A stretch of DNA of 40,208 bases from assembly GCA_052144935.1 (NCBI GenBank), contig JBKQPR010000262.1, positions 1 through 40,208 of the forward strand. The letters are read 5' to 3'. Below are positions 24,303-32,131 of the stretch, in pieces. The notes beneath the pieces were generated by a model, which made no database searches, was not told where the DNA came from, and saw nothing but the letters and a program-made list of their open reading frames with translations. Both the position numbers and the translations under genes were made by a program. Source of the stretch: JOPF133 sp052144935. Its GTDB lineage: Bacteria; Acidobacteriota; Terriglobia; Bryobacterales; Bryobacteraceae. Every line of letters starts with the position of its first letter. The first letter of the stretch is position 1.

Positions 24303-26226
24303 CGAAAAACTTCTCCACGTCTTCGAGGCGGGTGGTAAATCCGTAGGCGGGCAGGCTATCGAAAAATACCTGGCCGTAGCGTTGTTTGGTAATCCGGTTG
24401 TCCAGCAGGACCAGCACGCCCCGGTCCGACTTGCCTCGAATCAACCTCCCGAATCCCTGCTTGAGCGCGATGGCGGCCTGCGGAATCTGGTAATCGTAAA
24501 ACGGATTGCCCCCCGCCCTGCGAATAGTCTCGATGCGCGCGTTCACCACCGGGTCGTTGGGCACCGCAAAGGGCAGCTTATCTATGATAACGCAGCTCAA
24601 CTGCTCGCCCGGCACGTCCACGCCCTGCCAGAAGGAAGAAGTGGCGAACAGCACCGCGTTGGGCGTGCGGCGGAACTCCTCCAGCAGCGCCGTGCGCGGG
24701 CCGGTGCCCTGCAGCAGCGTGGGGTAGTCGATTTCGAGCGACACCCGGTCGTGCACCATGCGCATCTGCTGATTGCTGGTGAACAGCACGAAGGCCCGCC
24801 CGCGGCTGTGGCTCAGGATCTTCACCACCTCGTCGGCGGCGGCCCTGGAAAAGGCCTGGTCGCGCGGATCGGGCATGTGCTGCGGCACATACAGCAGCAC
24901 CTGCTGGTGGTAATCGAAGTGGCCGGGCACGATCAGGCTGCGCGGGTTCTCCAACCCCAGCCGCCCCTGCGCGTAATCGAAGTTGCCGCCCACGGCCAGC
25001 GTGGCCGAGGTGAGCACCACCGTATCCACATGCGCGAATAGCCGTTCGGCGAGGATCGAGGCCACCGCGATGGGGGTGGCCTGCAGGAAGCAGCCCCGGC
25101 CGCGGCGCTCCAGCCAGAAGACAAAGCGGTCGTCGTCTTCCTCCATCACGAAACGCAGGCCGATGGAAAGCTCGCCGGTGCGGCGGGAAAGCGGCCCCAC
25201 CTCGTCGGGCGGGTTTTTCAGCAGCTTGAGATGCGACTGGATGAGTTCCAGCGCCACCCGCAAATCCGTGTAGATCCCTTGGTGCTCCTCCCGGAAGCTC
25301 TCGCGGTTCTGGAACGCGATCCGCCGGTCCCCCTCGCCGAACAACCCGAAGAAATCGCCCGCAATCTCATCCAGCCGCTCCAGGATGTGGTCCAGCTCGG
25401 GCGTGCCGAATTGCTTCATGGGGCCGATCACGGCGATGTCGCGGCGCAGCTCCTGGAAGCGGTAATTGCTGATGGACACCCCGAAGTACTGGCCCACCAC
25501 GTCCTCGATTTCGTGGGCCTCGTCGAAGACCACGGCGTGGTACTCCGGCAGGATGCCGCCCTCGTGGTTGTCGTCGCGCAGCGAGAGGTCGGCGAAGAAG
25601 AGGTGGTGGTTGACGATGATGATGTCGCTTTCGGCGGCCCGCTGGTGCATCAGGGTGATGAAGCAGCGCTCGAAATTGGGGCACTTCTGGTTGGTGCACA
25701 GGTCCGAGCGGGCATCCAGTTTGTGCCATGCCTGGCTGCCCTCGGGCAGGGTCTTGATCTCCGCGCGATCGCCGAATTCGGTGGTCTTTTCCCATTCGCG
25801 AATGATGTGGAAATCGGCTGCTTCCTCGAGGCCGGTGAGCACCGGGTCCTTGTCCATGTCGTAGATCTTCTGACGGCAGGCGTAGTTGTTGCGCCCCTTC
25901 ATGTAGCAGACCTTCAGCGGACGCGTGAAGTGCTGCTGCAGAAACGGGATGTCTTTCAGGAAGAGCTGCTCCTGCAGATTCTTGGTGCCGGTGGAAACCA
26001 CGATGCGCTTGCCCGAGAGCAGCGCCGGCACCAGGTAGGCCAGGGTCTTGCCGGTGCCCGTGCCGGCTTCCACGATCAGGTGCCGCTTGTCCTTGAGGGC
26101 CGCCTCGACGGCCTCCGCCATGGCCACCTGCCCCGGCCGGTGCTCGTAGTTGGGGTGCCACTCCGAAAGCGTGCCGCCGCGGGCGAAGAACCGGCGCACC
26201 CCGGCTGGACGTGCCTGAATCGGCAT
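24295..26226 (-). CDS. XPD/DinG-type ATP-dependent DNA helicase with Fe-S cluster
   Basis: 643 aa. Walker A is VEAGTGTGKT (about 52-61). Four cysteines, C117, C177, C182 and C188, have the spacing of the XPD/DinG iron-sulfur cluster. The Walker B box is VVFDEAHEIED (Asp235-His238). The second domain ends with SSFWQGVDVPGEQLSCVIID and GFGRLIRGKSDRGVLVLLD. Such 5'-3' helicases clear R-loops and damaged replication forks. It is translated together with queD by overlap. The upstream precorrin-2 dehydrogenase is on the same strand but 229 bp away. No exonuclease domain is present, unlike Gram-positive DinG. Confidence 0.92.
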   Translation of the reverse strand: MPIQARPAGVRRFFARGGTLSEWHPNYEHRPGQVAMAEAVEAALKDKRHLIVEAGTGTGKTLAYLVPALLSGKRIVVSTGTKNLQEQLFLKDIPFLQQHFTRPLKVCYMKGRNNYACRQKIYDMDKDPVLTGLEEAADFHIIREWEKTTEFGDRAEIKTLPEGSQAWHKLDARSDLCTNQKCPNFERCFITLMHQRAAESDIIIVNHHLFFADLSLRDDNHEGGILPEYHAVVFDEAHEIEDVVGQYFGVSISNYRFQELRRDIAVIGPMKQFGTPELDHILERLDEIAGDFFGLFGEGDRRIAFQNRESFREEHQGIYTDLRVALELIQSHLKLLKNPPDEVGPLSRRTGELSIGLRFVMEEDDDRFVFWLERRGRGCFLQATPIAVASILAERLFAHVDTVVLTSATLAVGGNFDYAQGRLGLENPRSLIVPGHFDYHQQVLLYVPQHMPDPRDQAFSRAAADEVVKILSHSRGRAFVLFTSNQQMRMVHDRVSLEIDYPTLLQGTGPRTALLEEFRRTPNAVLFATSSFWQGVDVPGEQLSCVIIDKLPFAVPNDPVVNARIETIRRAGGNPFYDYQIPQAAIALKQGFGRLIRGKSDRGVLVLLDNRITKQRYGQVFFDSLPAYGFTTRLEDVEKFFDV

Positions 26227-26455
26227 GGGTGCTTTGATTTTACCAGGAGAGCCCGCAAAGTCGCGCGGGCCCGGCGGCGCGGGTGGCGGAGTCTGCGGCT
26301 GGCGCGGCGACGCGGTGGGTGGGGCGCAGCGGCACGGCGGGTGGGGCGCAGCGGCGCGGTTGCCGGGTTGCGGGCGCGGCGGGCCGCGGCGGGCGCGTTC
26401 GGGGATACCCCTGGAGCGCGGCAGCGCAGGCCCTTGGGACCGGCTCAGAGGCCGC
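26227..26455. other. GC-rich low-complexity intergenic region with a 17-bp direct repeat
   Basis: GGGTGGGGCGCAGCGGC occurs at 26317-26333 and 26339-26355 in a run of G/C-rich sequence. No gene was recognised; it may be a decayed repeat array. Confidence 0.5.
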
Positions 26456-26893
26456 TCAGAGGACGTCTTCCAGTTTCTTGCGCAGCTCGGCCGAGAGCCG
26501 CGGGCTTTCGCCGCCCGTGGAGACGGCGAACTGCAGGGTGCCGCGCTCCACGCGGGCGGGCACCAGGAAATCGCACTCCTCGGCCGAGTCGGCGATGTTG
26601 GCGAAAACGCCCTTCCCCTTGGCGGCGATGCCGATCCGATGGTTGGTCAGCCGTTCGTCCGTGGCGGCGAAGACCAGCACCACGCCGCCGAGGTCGGAGG
26701 CGCGAAAGCGCCGGCGCACCATCCTCACGGGCAGAGATTCGAATTCCGGATCCCACTCCGGCGCTACTACCGTGACGCGGGCGCCCGCCTCCAGAAGTCC
26801 TTTGGATTTGCGGAGCGCGACCTTTCCGGCGCCGACTACCAGCACCGGACGGTCCTTCAGATCGAGAAAGATGGGGTAATGTTTCAATTCCAA
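26456..26893 (-). CDS. Precorrin-2 dehydrogenase (siroheme synthase N-terminal type)
   Basis: 145 aa from a TTG at 26893 (ELKHYPIFLDLKDRPVLVVG). The Rossmann loop is VLVVGAGKVALRKSKGLLEAG; VVLVFAATDERLTNHRIG and CDFLVPARVERGTLQFAVST follow, ending in GGESPRLSAELRKKLEDVL. The family (Met8p/CysG N-terminus) oxidises precorrin-2 to sirohydrochlorin with NAD+, and may also chelate iron, to make siroheme for sulfite or nitrite reductase. At 145 aa it is a short version without the dimerisation tail or the SUMT domain. No sulfite reductase gene is visible nearby. Confidence 0.88.
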   Translation of the reverse strand: MELKHYPIFLDLKDRPVLVVGAGKVALRKSKGLLEAGARVTVVAPEWDPEFESLPVRMVRRRFRASDLGGVVLVFAATDERLTNHRIGIAAKGKGVFANIADSAEECDFLVPARVERGTLQFAVSTGGESPRLSAELRKKLEDVL

Positions 26894-26950
26894 AATGTAA
26901 CACGGCCATCGCGGGAGGCGGCGGGGCGCATCATGAGAGAGGGCCAGGCG

Positions 26951-27124
26951 ATGAGTTCCATCGACGAGATCATCGAGCTATACAAGCGCGACGTGGATGT
27001 CACGCTGCTTGAAGAATCGCTGAAAAGGAGTCCGGAGGAGCGGATTCTCGCGCTCGAGGAGTTCGAGCGCTTCCGGGAGGAGCTGAGGGCCGCGGCGGAG
27101 CGACAGCTTGACCCGATTCGCTGA
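26951..27124 (+). CDS. Small protein (57 aa) paired with a nucleotidyltransferase, second copy
   Basis: Read from the ATG at 26951 with GAGAGAGGG upstream (an in-frame ATG at 26933 is an alternative). The sequence SSIDEIIELYKRDVDVTLLE, then SLKRSPEERILALEEFERFR, is strongly charged and should be helical. It shares its motif order with the 56-aa protein at 2915-3085. The nucleotidyltransferase reading begins inside its end (17-bp overlap, TTG). Divergent from the precorrin-2 dehydrogenase. Role unknown. Confidence 0.65.
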   Translation: MSSIDEIIELYKRDVDVTLLEESLKRSPEERILALEEFERFREELRAAAERQLDPIR

Positions 27125-27531
27125 ACTGCTTCGGGCGCTTGCGGGCGACGGCGTGGAATTCATCGTGGTGGGCGGCATGGCGGCTGCCGCTCTTGGGTGC
27201 GCGCACAACTCAGGATCTGGATATAGCCTACGGCCGGTCGGACGAGAACCTGCGAGCGCTTGCCAATTCGCTGACGCCACACAATCCGTATCTGCGGGGC
27301 GCTCCTCCCGGCCTGCCCTTTCGCCTGGATTTCGATACCCTGCGCGCGAGCCCGAATTTTACCCTCGTCTCCGATCTGGGATGGGTCGATCTTCTGGGCG
27401 AGGTCGCCGGCGGCGGCAGATACGAAGACATCCTGCCGCATTCGACGGCGATTCAGGTGTTTGGGATATCGTGCCGGCGGAGCGGGTCCCGCGGCCAGCC
27501 AGATTTTCAATGGCTTATAGGCGGCTCTTGA
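27108..27531 (+). pseudogene. Nucleotidyltransferase, frameshifted and C-truncated
   Basis: From the TTG at 27108 one frame reads TRFAELLRALAGDGVEFIVV and GGMAAAALG. From about 27197 the family continues in another frame: ARTTQDLDIAYGRSDENL, then RGAPPGLPFRLDFDTL, LGWVDLLGEVAGGGRYEDIL and ILPHSTAIQVFG. The Gly-Gly and Asp-Leu-Asp motifs of the MNT fold are thus split by a single frame change near 27190-27200. The usual last 40 residues (a DLxxLIxxK helix and a KD helix) are replaced by unrelated sequence. It is most likely dead, while the copy at 3048 is intact. Confidence 0.8.
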
Positions 27532-27947
27532 CCCAAGATGGGTCATAGTCCGGAAAAGTCTCTGAGGAGAGGCCTTTGCTCTGAGTCTGGTATCGGTCCG
27601 TCTTGACGCGCGCGCTTGGCGAGGCGGCGTTTCTTCGGGGTCAGTTGCCTATTTACACGGTTTCAGGAGTACGCTCATTCCGGCAGTCAGTTTGAGGCGA
27701 ACACCGTTTATCAAAAACGGCGGCTTCAGCTTCTTGCCACCTTGTTAACGCGCCCCGGAGGAGCTCCCGCAACAATGCAACCCGAATGCATCCCCAACTA
27801 CGATATCCGGCGGGCATTCTCCCGTCCTTGCTACGATAAGCATGGCATGTGTCCATCGAGACCTCCGCCGGTCTCCTATTTCACTACACTTTTTCGTTTT
27901 GCGGTTCCGTGCGGGAGTTCTTCCCGTCACGGGGACAGGAGGATGCA
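27532..27947. other. 416-bp intergenic region
   Basis: No gene was recognised. A small dyad TGACCC/GGGTCA stands at 27529-27545. The codon use of the open frames here is unlike that of the neighbours. The end holds a strong Shine-Dalgarno (GGAGG) for the dipeptidase. Confidence 0.5.
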
Positions 27948-29411
27948 ATGAAAGACATCAAGCGAAAGCTCATGATTGCCGGCATGACGGCGTCATCCGC
28001 CGGTCTGTTGTTTCAGATAGCGGTCAGGACAAGTCCGGCGCAACCGAACGATGCAGCACTGATTGCGAAAGCCAAAGGCATTCACAACCGTGTCCTCAAG
28101 CTCGACACTCACAACGATATCGATCCCGCGAACTTCACGGCGGATTGCAACTACACCATGCGCCTCACGACGCAGGTCAATTTGCCGAAGATGATCGAAG
28201 GCGGCATGGATGTTTCGTTCATGATCGTTTACGTCGGCCAGGGCCCGCTGACACCGGAAGGTTTTGACGGCGCATATCGGCAGGCGGTCGCGAAGTTCGA
28301 CGCCGTTCATCGTTTGACTGAACAAATCGCACCCGGCCAAATCGGCCTGGCGTTGACGCCTGCCGACGTCCTCGCATTGCACAAAAAGAACCTTCGAATC
28401 GCCGTCATCGGCGTGGAGAACGGATATCCCATTGGGAACGATCTCAAAAGAGTGAAGGAGTTCTACGACAGGGGCGGGCGATACATGTCTCTGGCCCACA
28501 ATGGCAACAGCCAGCTCGCCGATTCGAATACGGGAGAAACCCAGGGCTACCTCTACAACAATGGGCTGTCGCCGCTCGGCCGGGAGGTCATCGCCGAGAT
28601 GAATCGCCTGGGTATGATGGTCGATCTGTCGCACCCCTCGAAAGGCGCAAACATGGAAGCCATGCGGCTTTCCCAGGCTCCGGTAATCGCGTCGCATTCC
28701 GGGGTGCGCGCGCTCGCCGACGTCAGCCGGAATATGGACGACGAGCAGTTGCTGGCTCTTAAGAAGAACGGCGGCGTGATTCAGGTCGTGGGGTTCGCAT
28801 CTTATATCAAAACGGATTCGAAAGAACGCACCGGCGCCCTCGCGAAGTTGCGTGAAGAGTTCGGGCTTGCCCCACAGGGCGGCGGACGCGGCGGTGGCGG
28901 CGGAATCGCCGGAGGCCGTGGACGTGGCGGCGCCGCTGGAGGCTCCGGAGGCGGCGCTGTGGCGAATTCGGCGCGGGCATGTCCCGTCGAGAGTGCCAGC
29001 GGGCCTGCTCCGCAGGGTCGTGGGGCCAGGGGCGGGGCGGGCCGGGGGCGAGGAAATGCAGGCCTCGAAGCCCTTTCACCCGAACGGCGTGCGGAATACG
29101 ACAAGCGGCTGGCTGAGATTGACGCAAAGTTGCCGCCTGCGGGCCGAGCCAACGTGAAGGACTTCGTGAATCACATCGACTACGCGGTGAAGCTCATTGG
29201 AATCGATCACGTTGGAATTTCGTCGGACTTCGATGGTGGCGGCGGAATCGACGGCTGGAACAGCGCGGCGGACGCATTCAACGTCACGCTGGAACTGGTT
29301 CGGCGCGGCTACACGGAAGAACAGATCGGAAAGCTGTGGAGTGGCAATCTGCTTCGAGTTTGGGGAGAAGCAGAGAAAGTCTCCCAAAGACTGCGGAAAG
29401 AACCGGGCTGA
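27948..29411 (+). CDS. Membrane dipeptidase (peptidase family M19), exported, with Gly/Arg-rich insert
   Basis: 487 aa from the ATG at 27948, which has GGAGG 5 nt upstream; the N-terminus (KRKLMIAGMTASSAGLLFQI) is a signal peptide. M19 motifs: VLKLDTHNDIDPANF (first metal ligands), AVIGVENGYPIGNDL (bridging Glu), RYMSLAHNGNSQLADS, MMVDLSHPSKGANM, APVIASHSGVRAL and IDHVGISSDFDGGGG. The family hydrolyses dipeptides with two zinc ions. An insert of about 60 residues, nearly all Gly, Arg and Ala, separates IASHS and IDHVG halves at about residues 310-370. Catalytic residues are intact. Probably periplasmic. Confidence 0.93.
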   Translation: MKDIKRKLMIAGMTASSAGLLFQIAVRTSPAQPNDAALIAKAKGIHNRVLKLDTHNDIDPANFTADCNYTMRLTTQVNLPKMIEGGMDVSFMIVYVGQGPLTPEGFDGAYRQAVAKFDAVHRLTEQIAPGQIGLALTPADVLALHKKNLRIAVIGVENGYPIGNDLKRVKEFYDRGGRYMSLAHNGNSQLADSNTGETQGYLYNNGLSPLGREVIAEMNRLGMMVDLSHPSKGANMEAMRLSQAPVIASHSGVRALADVSRNMDDEQLLALKKNGGVIQVVGFASYIKTDSKERTGALAKLREEFGLAPQGGGRGGGGGIAGGRGRGGAAGGSGGGAVANSARACPVESASGPAPQGRGARGGAGRGRGNAGLEALSPERRAEYDKRLAEIDAKLPPAGRANVKDFVNHIDYAVKLIGIDHVGISSDFDGGGGIDGWNSAADAFNVTLELVRRGYTEEQIGKLWSGNLLRVWGEAEKVSQRLRKEPG

Positions 29412-29663
29412 AACGGGTTATGGCCGTTTTTCCGGCACCATACCCTGCGCGCTTAACAAATTCCAAAAGGCGCTCCGGAGTGCGCCCGACGTTGACGTAC
29501 GCGCGGGAACTGCGGTAGTGCACGCGAAGTCGCTACCGGAATATGTGCTGGACCGCAAGACGTTCCACTTGGCCGAGAACATTCTGGCCCATACGTCGAA
29601 TATTGGCGAACTGGAAATGTCGTGGCCTCCAGGCCGAGACGTGGCCGAAACTACCGTGGTTTC
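29412..29663. other. Intergenic stretch after the dipeptidase
   Basis: Short frames are open on both strands, but none matches a family I recognise. Lower GC than the flanks fits decayed or acquired DNA. Confidence 0.4.
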
Positions 29664-29812
29664 CTACCGGTTGCGATCCATTCCGTTGGCGGGTTCCAGG
29701 AAAACTTGAGCGCCGGCGTAGCCAACCTCTACGAACAAATCCCGGAGATCGTCAGGGGTGAGATAGGCACCCCCGATCAGCTTCATCGCAAGTTGGTATA
29801 GCCAAGTCGAAC
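29664..29812 (-). pseudogene. Fragment of a class I SAM-dependent methyltransferase C-terminus
   Basis: The minus strand reads WLYQLAMKLIGGAYLTPDDL, then RDLFVEVGYAGAQVFLEP and a stop. The LTxDDLRxLFxExGY pattern is typical of the last helix-strand unit of class I methyltransferases. Nothing upstream completes the gene, so it is at most a remnant. Moderate to low certainty. Confidence 0.35.
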
Positions 29813-29824
29813 CTGCGGCCGCGG

Positions 29825-29938
29825 AATGGCGACAGACGCGACCCCTTCAACTTCTGGCTGCGCGACGATTGGCAAGTTTTGGCCCCCGCGGCCGAAATTC
29901 ATTCCAGTGCGAAGCCCGTCCCGTCGCTCGTACTGCAA
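29825..29938 (+). repeat. Gene-tail remnant, left copy
   Basis: The plus strand reads NGDRRDPFNFWLRDDWQVLA then PAAEIHSSAKPVPSLVLQ. It aligns over 38 codons with 31448-31561 (EGDGRHPVNYYLRDPSEDLA, then AAPEIITGAAPRPSLVL, stop). Both look like the C-terminal end of one protein family that I do not recognise. They bracket the cytochrome gene in direct orientation. Confidence 0.6.
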
Positions 29939-29969
29939 TCAGTGTGCAGCCGGGGGAAGGGCTTCTTTT

Positions 29970-31415
29970 TCAGAGGGCACTCAGGAACGCCACCAGGTCC
30001 TGCTGTTCCTGCGCGGTGAATCCGATACTGAAGCGCTGGTTGTAGAAAGTAACCACGTCGCTGAGCGAAAGGGCCGAGCCGTTATGGAAATACGGTGCGC
30101 GGGCGGCCAGCCCGCGGAGGATTGGGCCCTTCACTTTTCCTACGTCGCTCCACAGCCCGGTGACCAGCGCGCGGCCGGGATCGGTAGTCGATAGGATCTC
30201 GCCGGTTGCGTTGTGGCGGATGGTGAACACCGGGAGGTAGCTGACATCGAGCGGACTGGTGAGGTCGCCCACGCCGATATTGATGGGCAATGGAAATGAG
30301 TGGTTGCCGACATTCGGGCTGGAGTGACAGGTGCCGCACGTACCGGGGATGGAAGCGACGCCGAGAACATCATTCAGGCCGCCGACTCCAGTGATATTAA
30401 TCGGTCTGGAGTTGAACAGCGCCTCGCCCCGCGCGATACTGGCGCGCCGGGCGTTCTGCAAGCCGAAGAATCCGCTCTGCTGCGGCAGGTTCGCCCACGC
30501 GCTGAACAAATTGAAGATGGCCGGATTGAATGTGGTGCCCGGCTTATCGTTTCCCAGGGGATCGTTGATCCCGATATAGAAGGGCTGGGACGCGATGGCC
30601 ACGGGGCCACCCGCCGCTCCGCTCGAGGTCAGCGATCCAGCCTCGTAATCGTACCCCTGCGCGGTGGTCAGCGCCATTTCGAAGTTCACGATGTCCTGCA
30701 CTTGGGCCGCCGTGGGCGCCGCGCCCTGGGCGTGTCCCGTAGTGGCATCGATGGCCTGGTGGGCGAGGTCGGCCAGCAGGTCCGCCGGATTGGTGGCGAG
30801 GGTGATCTTTTGCGTGCCGGTTGGCACGGCCGATTCGCGTCCGTCCCACATCACCGCACTCAGGAACCGAAGGTTGGTGGAGGGCAAGGGGCGGCGGTAC
30901 ATGGAGAGAGTCTGCGTGTCACCGCAGCCATAAGGGTTCTGAACCGCAATCACGGTGAAATCCGCGCCGGCCGGGGCCGCCAGGGCAATACGGATCAGGC
31001 CCCGGCTGGTGAGCAGGCTGTAAGCTTGGCGGCGGCCCTCGATCGTCGCGACGTCGATATCGTGGTCGCAGTTGGATCCGTCGTTGGTGCGGAAAATGGG
31101 ATCGGTACCGCCGGTCAGCAGAAACCGGAGACTCACTTCCGCGGCCGAAATGCCAAATCCCTCGGCCGCGCGATGACAGGTGCCACAACTGCGTCCATTG
31201 GTCCCGAGCGACTGGAAAAACGCGCCGGTCAGGGGGATGGGTCCGCCCGCGGAATTGTGATTTTGCACCAAACCGGTTCCATCGGGGAACGGAAACAGAT
31301 CGGGCAGAGTGGATTGCGCGCTCATGCTGATTGCGGCAACCAGCGTTCCAAGCGCAACTCGGGCAATTCCGGTCATCAGTGTTGCCAAGGCTTTACTGGC
31401 TATAGTCGTTTTCAT
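29970..31415 (-). CDS. Di-heme cytochrome c peroxidase / MauG-like protein
   Basis: 481 aa from the ATG at 31415 with a strong GGAGGAGAG upstream. A signal peptide (about residues 1-34, ending SMSAQS) is followed by two c-type heme sites: CGTCHRA (C77-H81) and CGTCHSS (C360-H364). Other family features are VMWDGRES and KVKGPILRGLAARAPYFHNG near the end, with SLSDVVTFYNQRF. Such proteins reduce peroxide or oxidise other substrates in the periplasm. No electron-donor or MauG partner gene is adjacent. The gene is bracketed by two homologous gene tails. Confidence 0.9.
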   Translation of the reverse strand: MKTTIASKALATLMTGIARVALGTLVAAISMSAQSTLPDLFPFPDGTGLVQNHNSAGGPIPLTGAFFQSLGTNGRSCGTCHRAAEGFGISAAEVSLRFLLTGGTDPIFRTNDGSNCDHDIDVATIEGRRQAYSLLTSRGLIRIALAAPAGADFTVIAVQNPYGCGDTQTLSMYRRPLPSTNLRFLSAVMWDGRESAVPTGTQKITLATNPADLLADLAHQAIDATTGHAQGAAPTAAQVQDIVNFEMALTTAQGYDYEAGSLTSSGAAGGPVAIASQPFYIGINDPLGNDKPGTTFNPAIFNLFSAWANLPQQSGFFGLQNARRASIARGEALFNSRPINITGVGGLNDVLGVASIPGTCGTCHSSPNVGNHSFPLPINIGVGDLTSPLDVSYLPVFTIRHNATGEILSTTDPGRALVTGLWSDVGKVKGPILRGLAARAPYFHNGSALSLSDVVTFYNQRFSIGFTAQEQQDLVAFLSAL

Positions 31416-31447
31416 CGGACTCTCCTCCGTACGTGAAATTGGTTCCG

Positions 31448-31561
31448 GAAGGCGACGGCCGCCATCCCGTCAATTACTACCTGCGCGATCCGTCGGAAGA
31501 TTTAGCGGCCGCACCCGAAATTATTACCGGTGCGGCCCCGCGTCCTTCGCTCGTGTTGTAA
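31448..31561 (+). repeat. Gene-tail remnant, right copy
   Basis: It ends with a stop (TAA, 31559-31561) just before the ECF sigma gene. See the left copy at 29825-29938 for the alignment. A short remnant only; the 5' part of the gene is not present. Confidence 0.6.
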
Positions 31562-31576
31562 TAGGGTCCATAGGCG

Positions 31577-32131
31577 ATGGAGATCACGCAGATTTTGCGG
31601 CGCATTCAGACAGGCGATCGTGAAGCGCTGAACGAAGCGATTCCGCTGGTCTATGCCGAACTGAAGAAACTGGCGTCTGCTCATTTGCGCCGCGAGAACG
31701 GGCCCGTCGCGCTGGAGACCACCGCACTGGTGCATGAGGCCTTTCTGCGAATGGCTGGAGGCCGCCATCCCGCCTACGAGAACCGGGCCCACTTTTACGG
31801 CATCGCTTCCCGCTTGATGCGGCAGATCCTGGTCGAGATGGCTCGCTCCCGTACCACGGAGAAGCGTTTCGCTCAGGAAGAGCCGCTGCGCACCGACCAT
31901 CCGGATATCGGCCGGCAGTCCGACCGGACTTTGCTTGCCATCGACGACGCCCTGAGCCGCCTAGCCTCTGAGGACGGGTTGAAAGCGCAACTGATCGATA
32001 TGCGCTATTTCGGCGGCATGACGGCGGAAGAATCCTCCGAAGCGCTCTCTCTCTCGGTGCACGTGGTTCGCCGGAACCTTCGCCTGGCCAAGGCATGGCT
32101 ACGCAAGGAAGTGGCCGGCTTGGACACGTAA
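31577..32131 (+). CDS. ECF RNA polymerase sigma factor (TIGR02999 type)
   Basis: 184 aa: EITQILRRIQTGDREALNEA at the start, YAELKKLASAHLRRE and LVHEAFLRM (region 2), AHFYGIASRLMRQILVEMAR (2.4), and a C-terminal region 4, IDMRYFGGMTAEESSEALSL then VVRRNLRLAKAWLRKE. These acidobacterial and planctomycete ECF factors are usually encoded beside a Ser/Thr kinase, as here. The kinase is thought to act on the sigma factor or its signalling path. The gene ends exactly where the kinase gene, on the other strand, ends (TAATTA). Confidence 0.92.
   Translation: MEITQILRRIQTGDREALNEAIPLVYAELKKLASAHLRRENGPVALETTALVHEAFLRMAGGRHPAYENRAHFYGIASRLMRQILVEMARSRTTEKRFAQEEPLRTDHPDIGRQSDRTLLAIDDALSRLASEDGLKAQLIDMRYFGGMTAEESSEALSLSVHVVRRNLRLAKAWLRKEVAGLDT

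Noticed and set aside
29412..29709. A coding gene after the dipeptidase (frame with HAKSLPEYVLDRKTFHLAEN)
   Set aside because: No credible start or Shine-Dalgarno, no recognised family, and it overlaps a methyltransferase remnant on the other strand.
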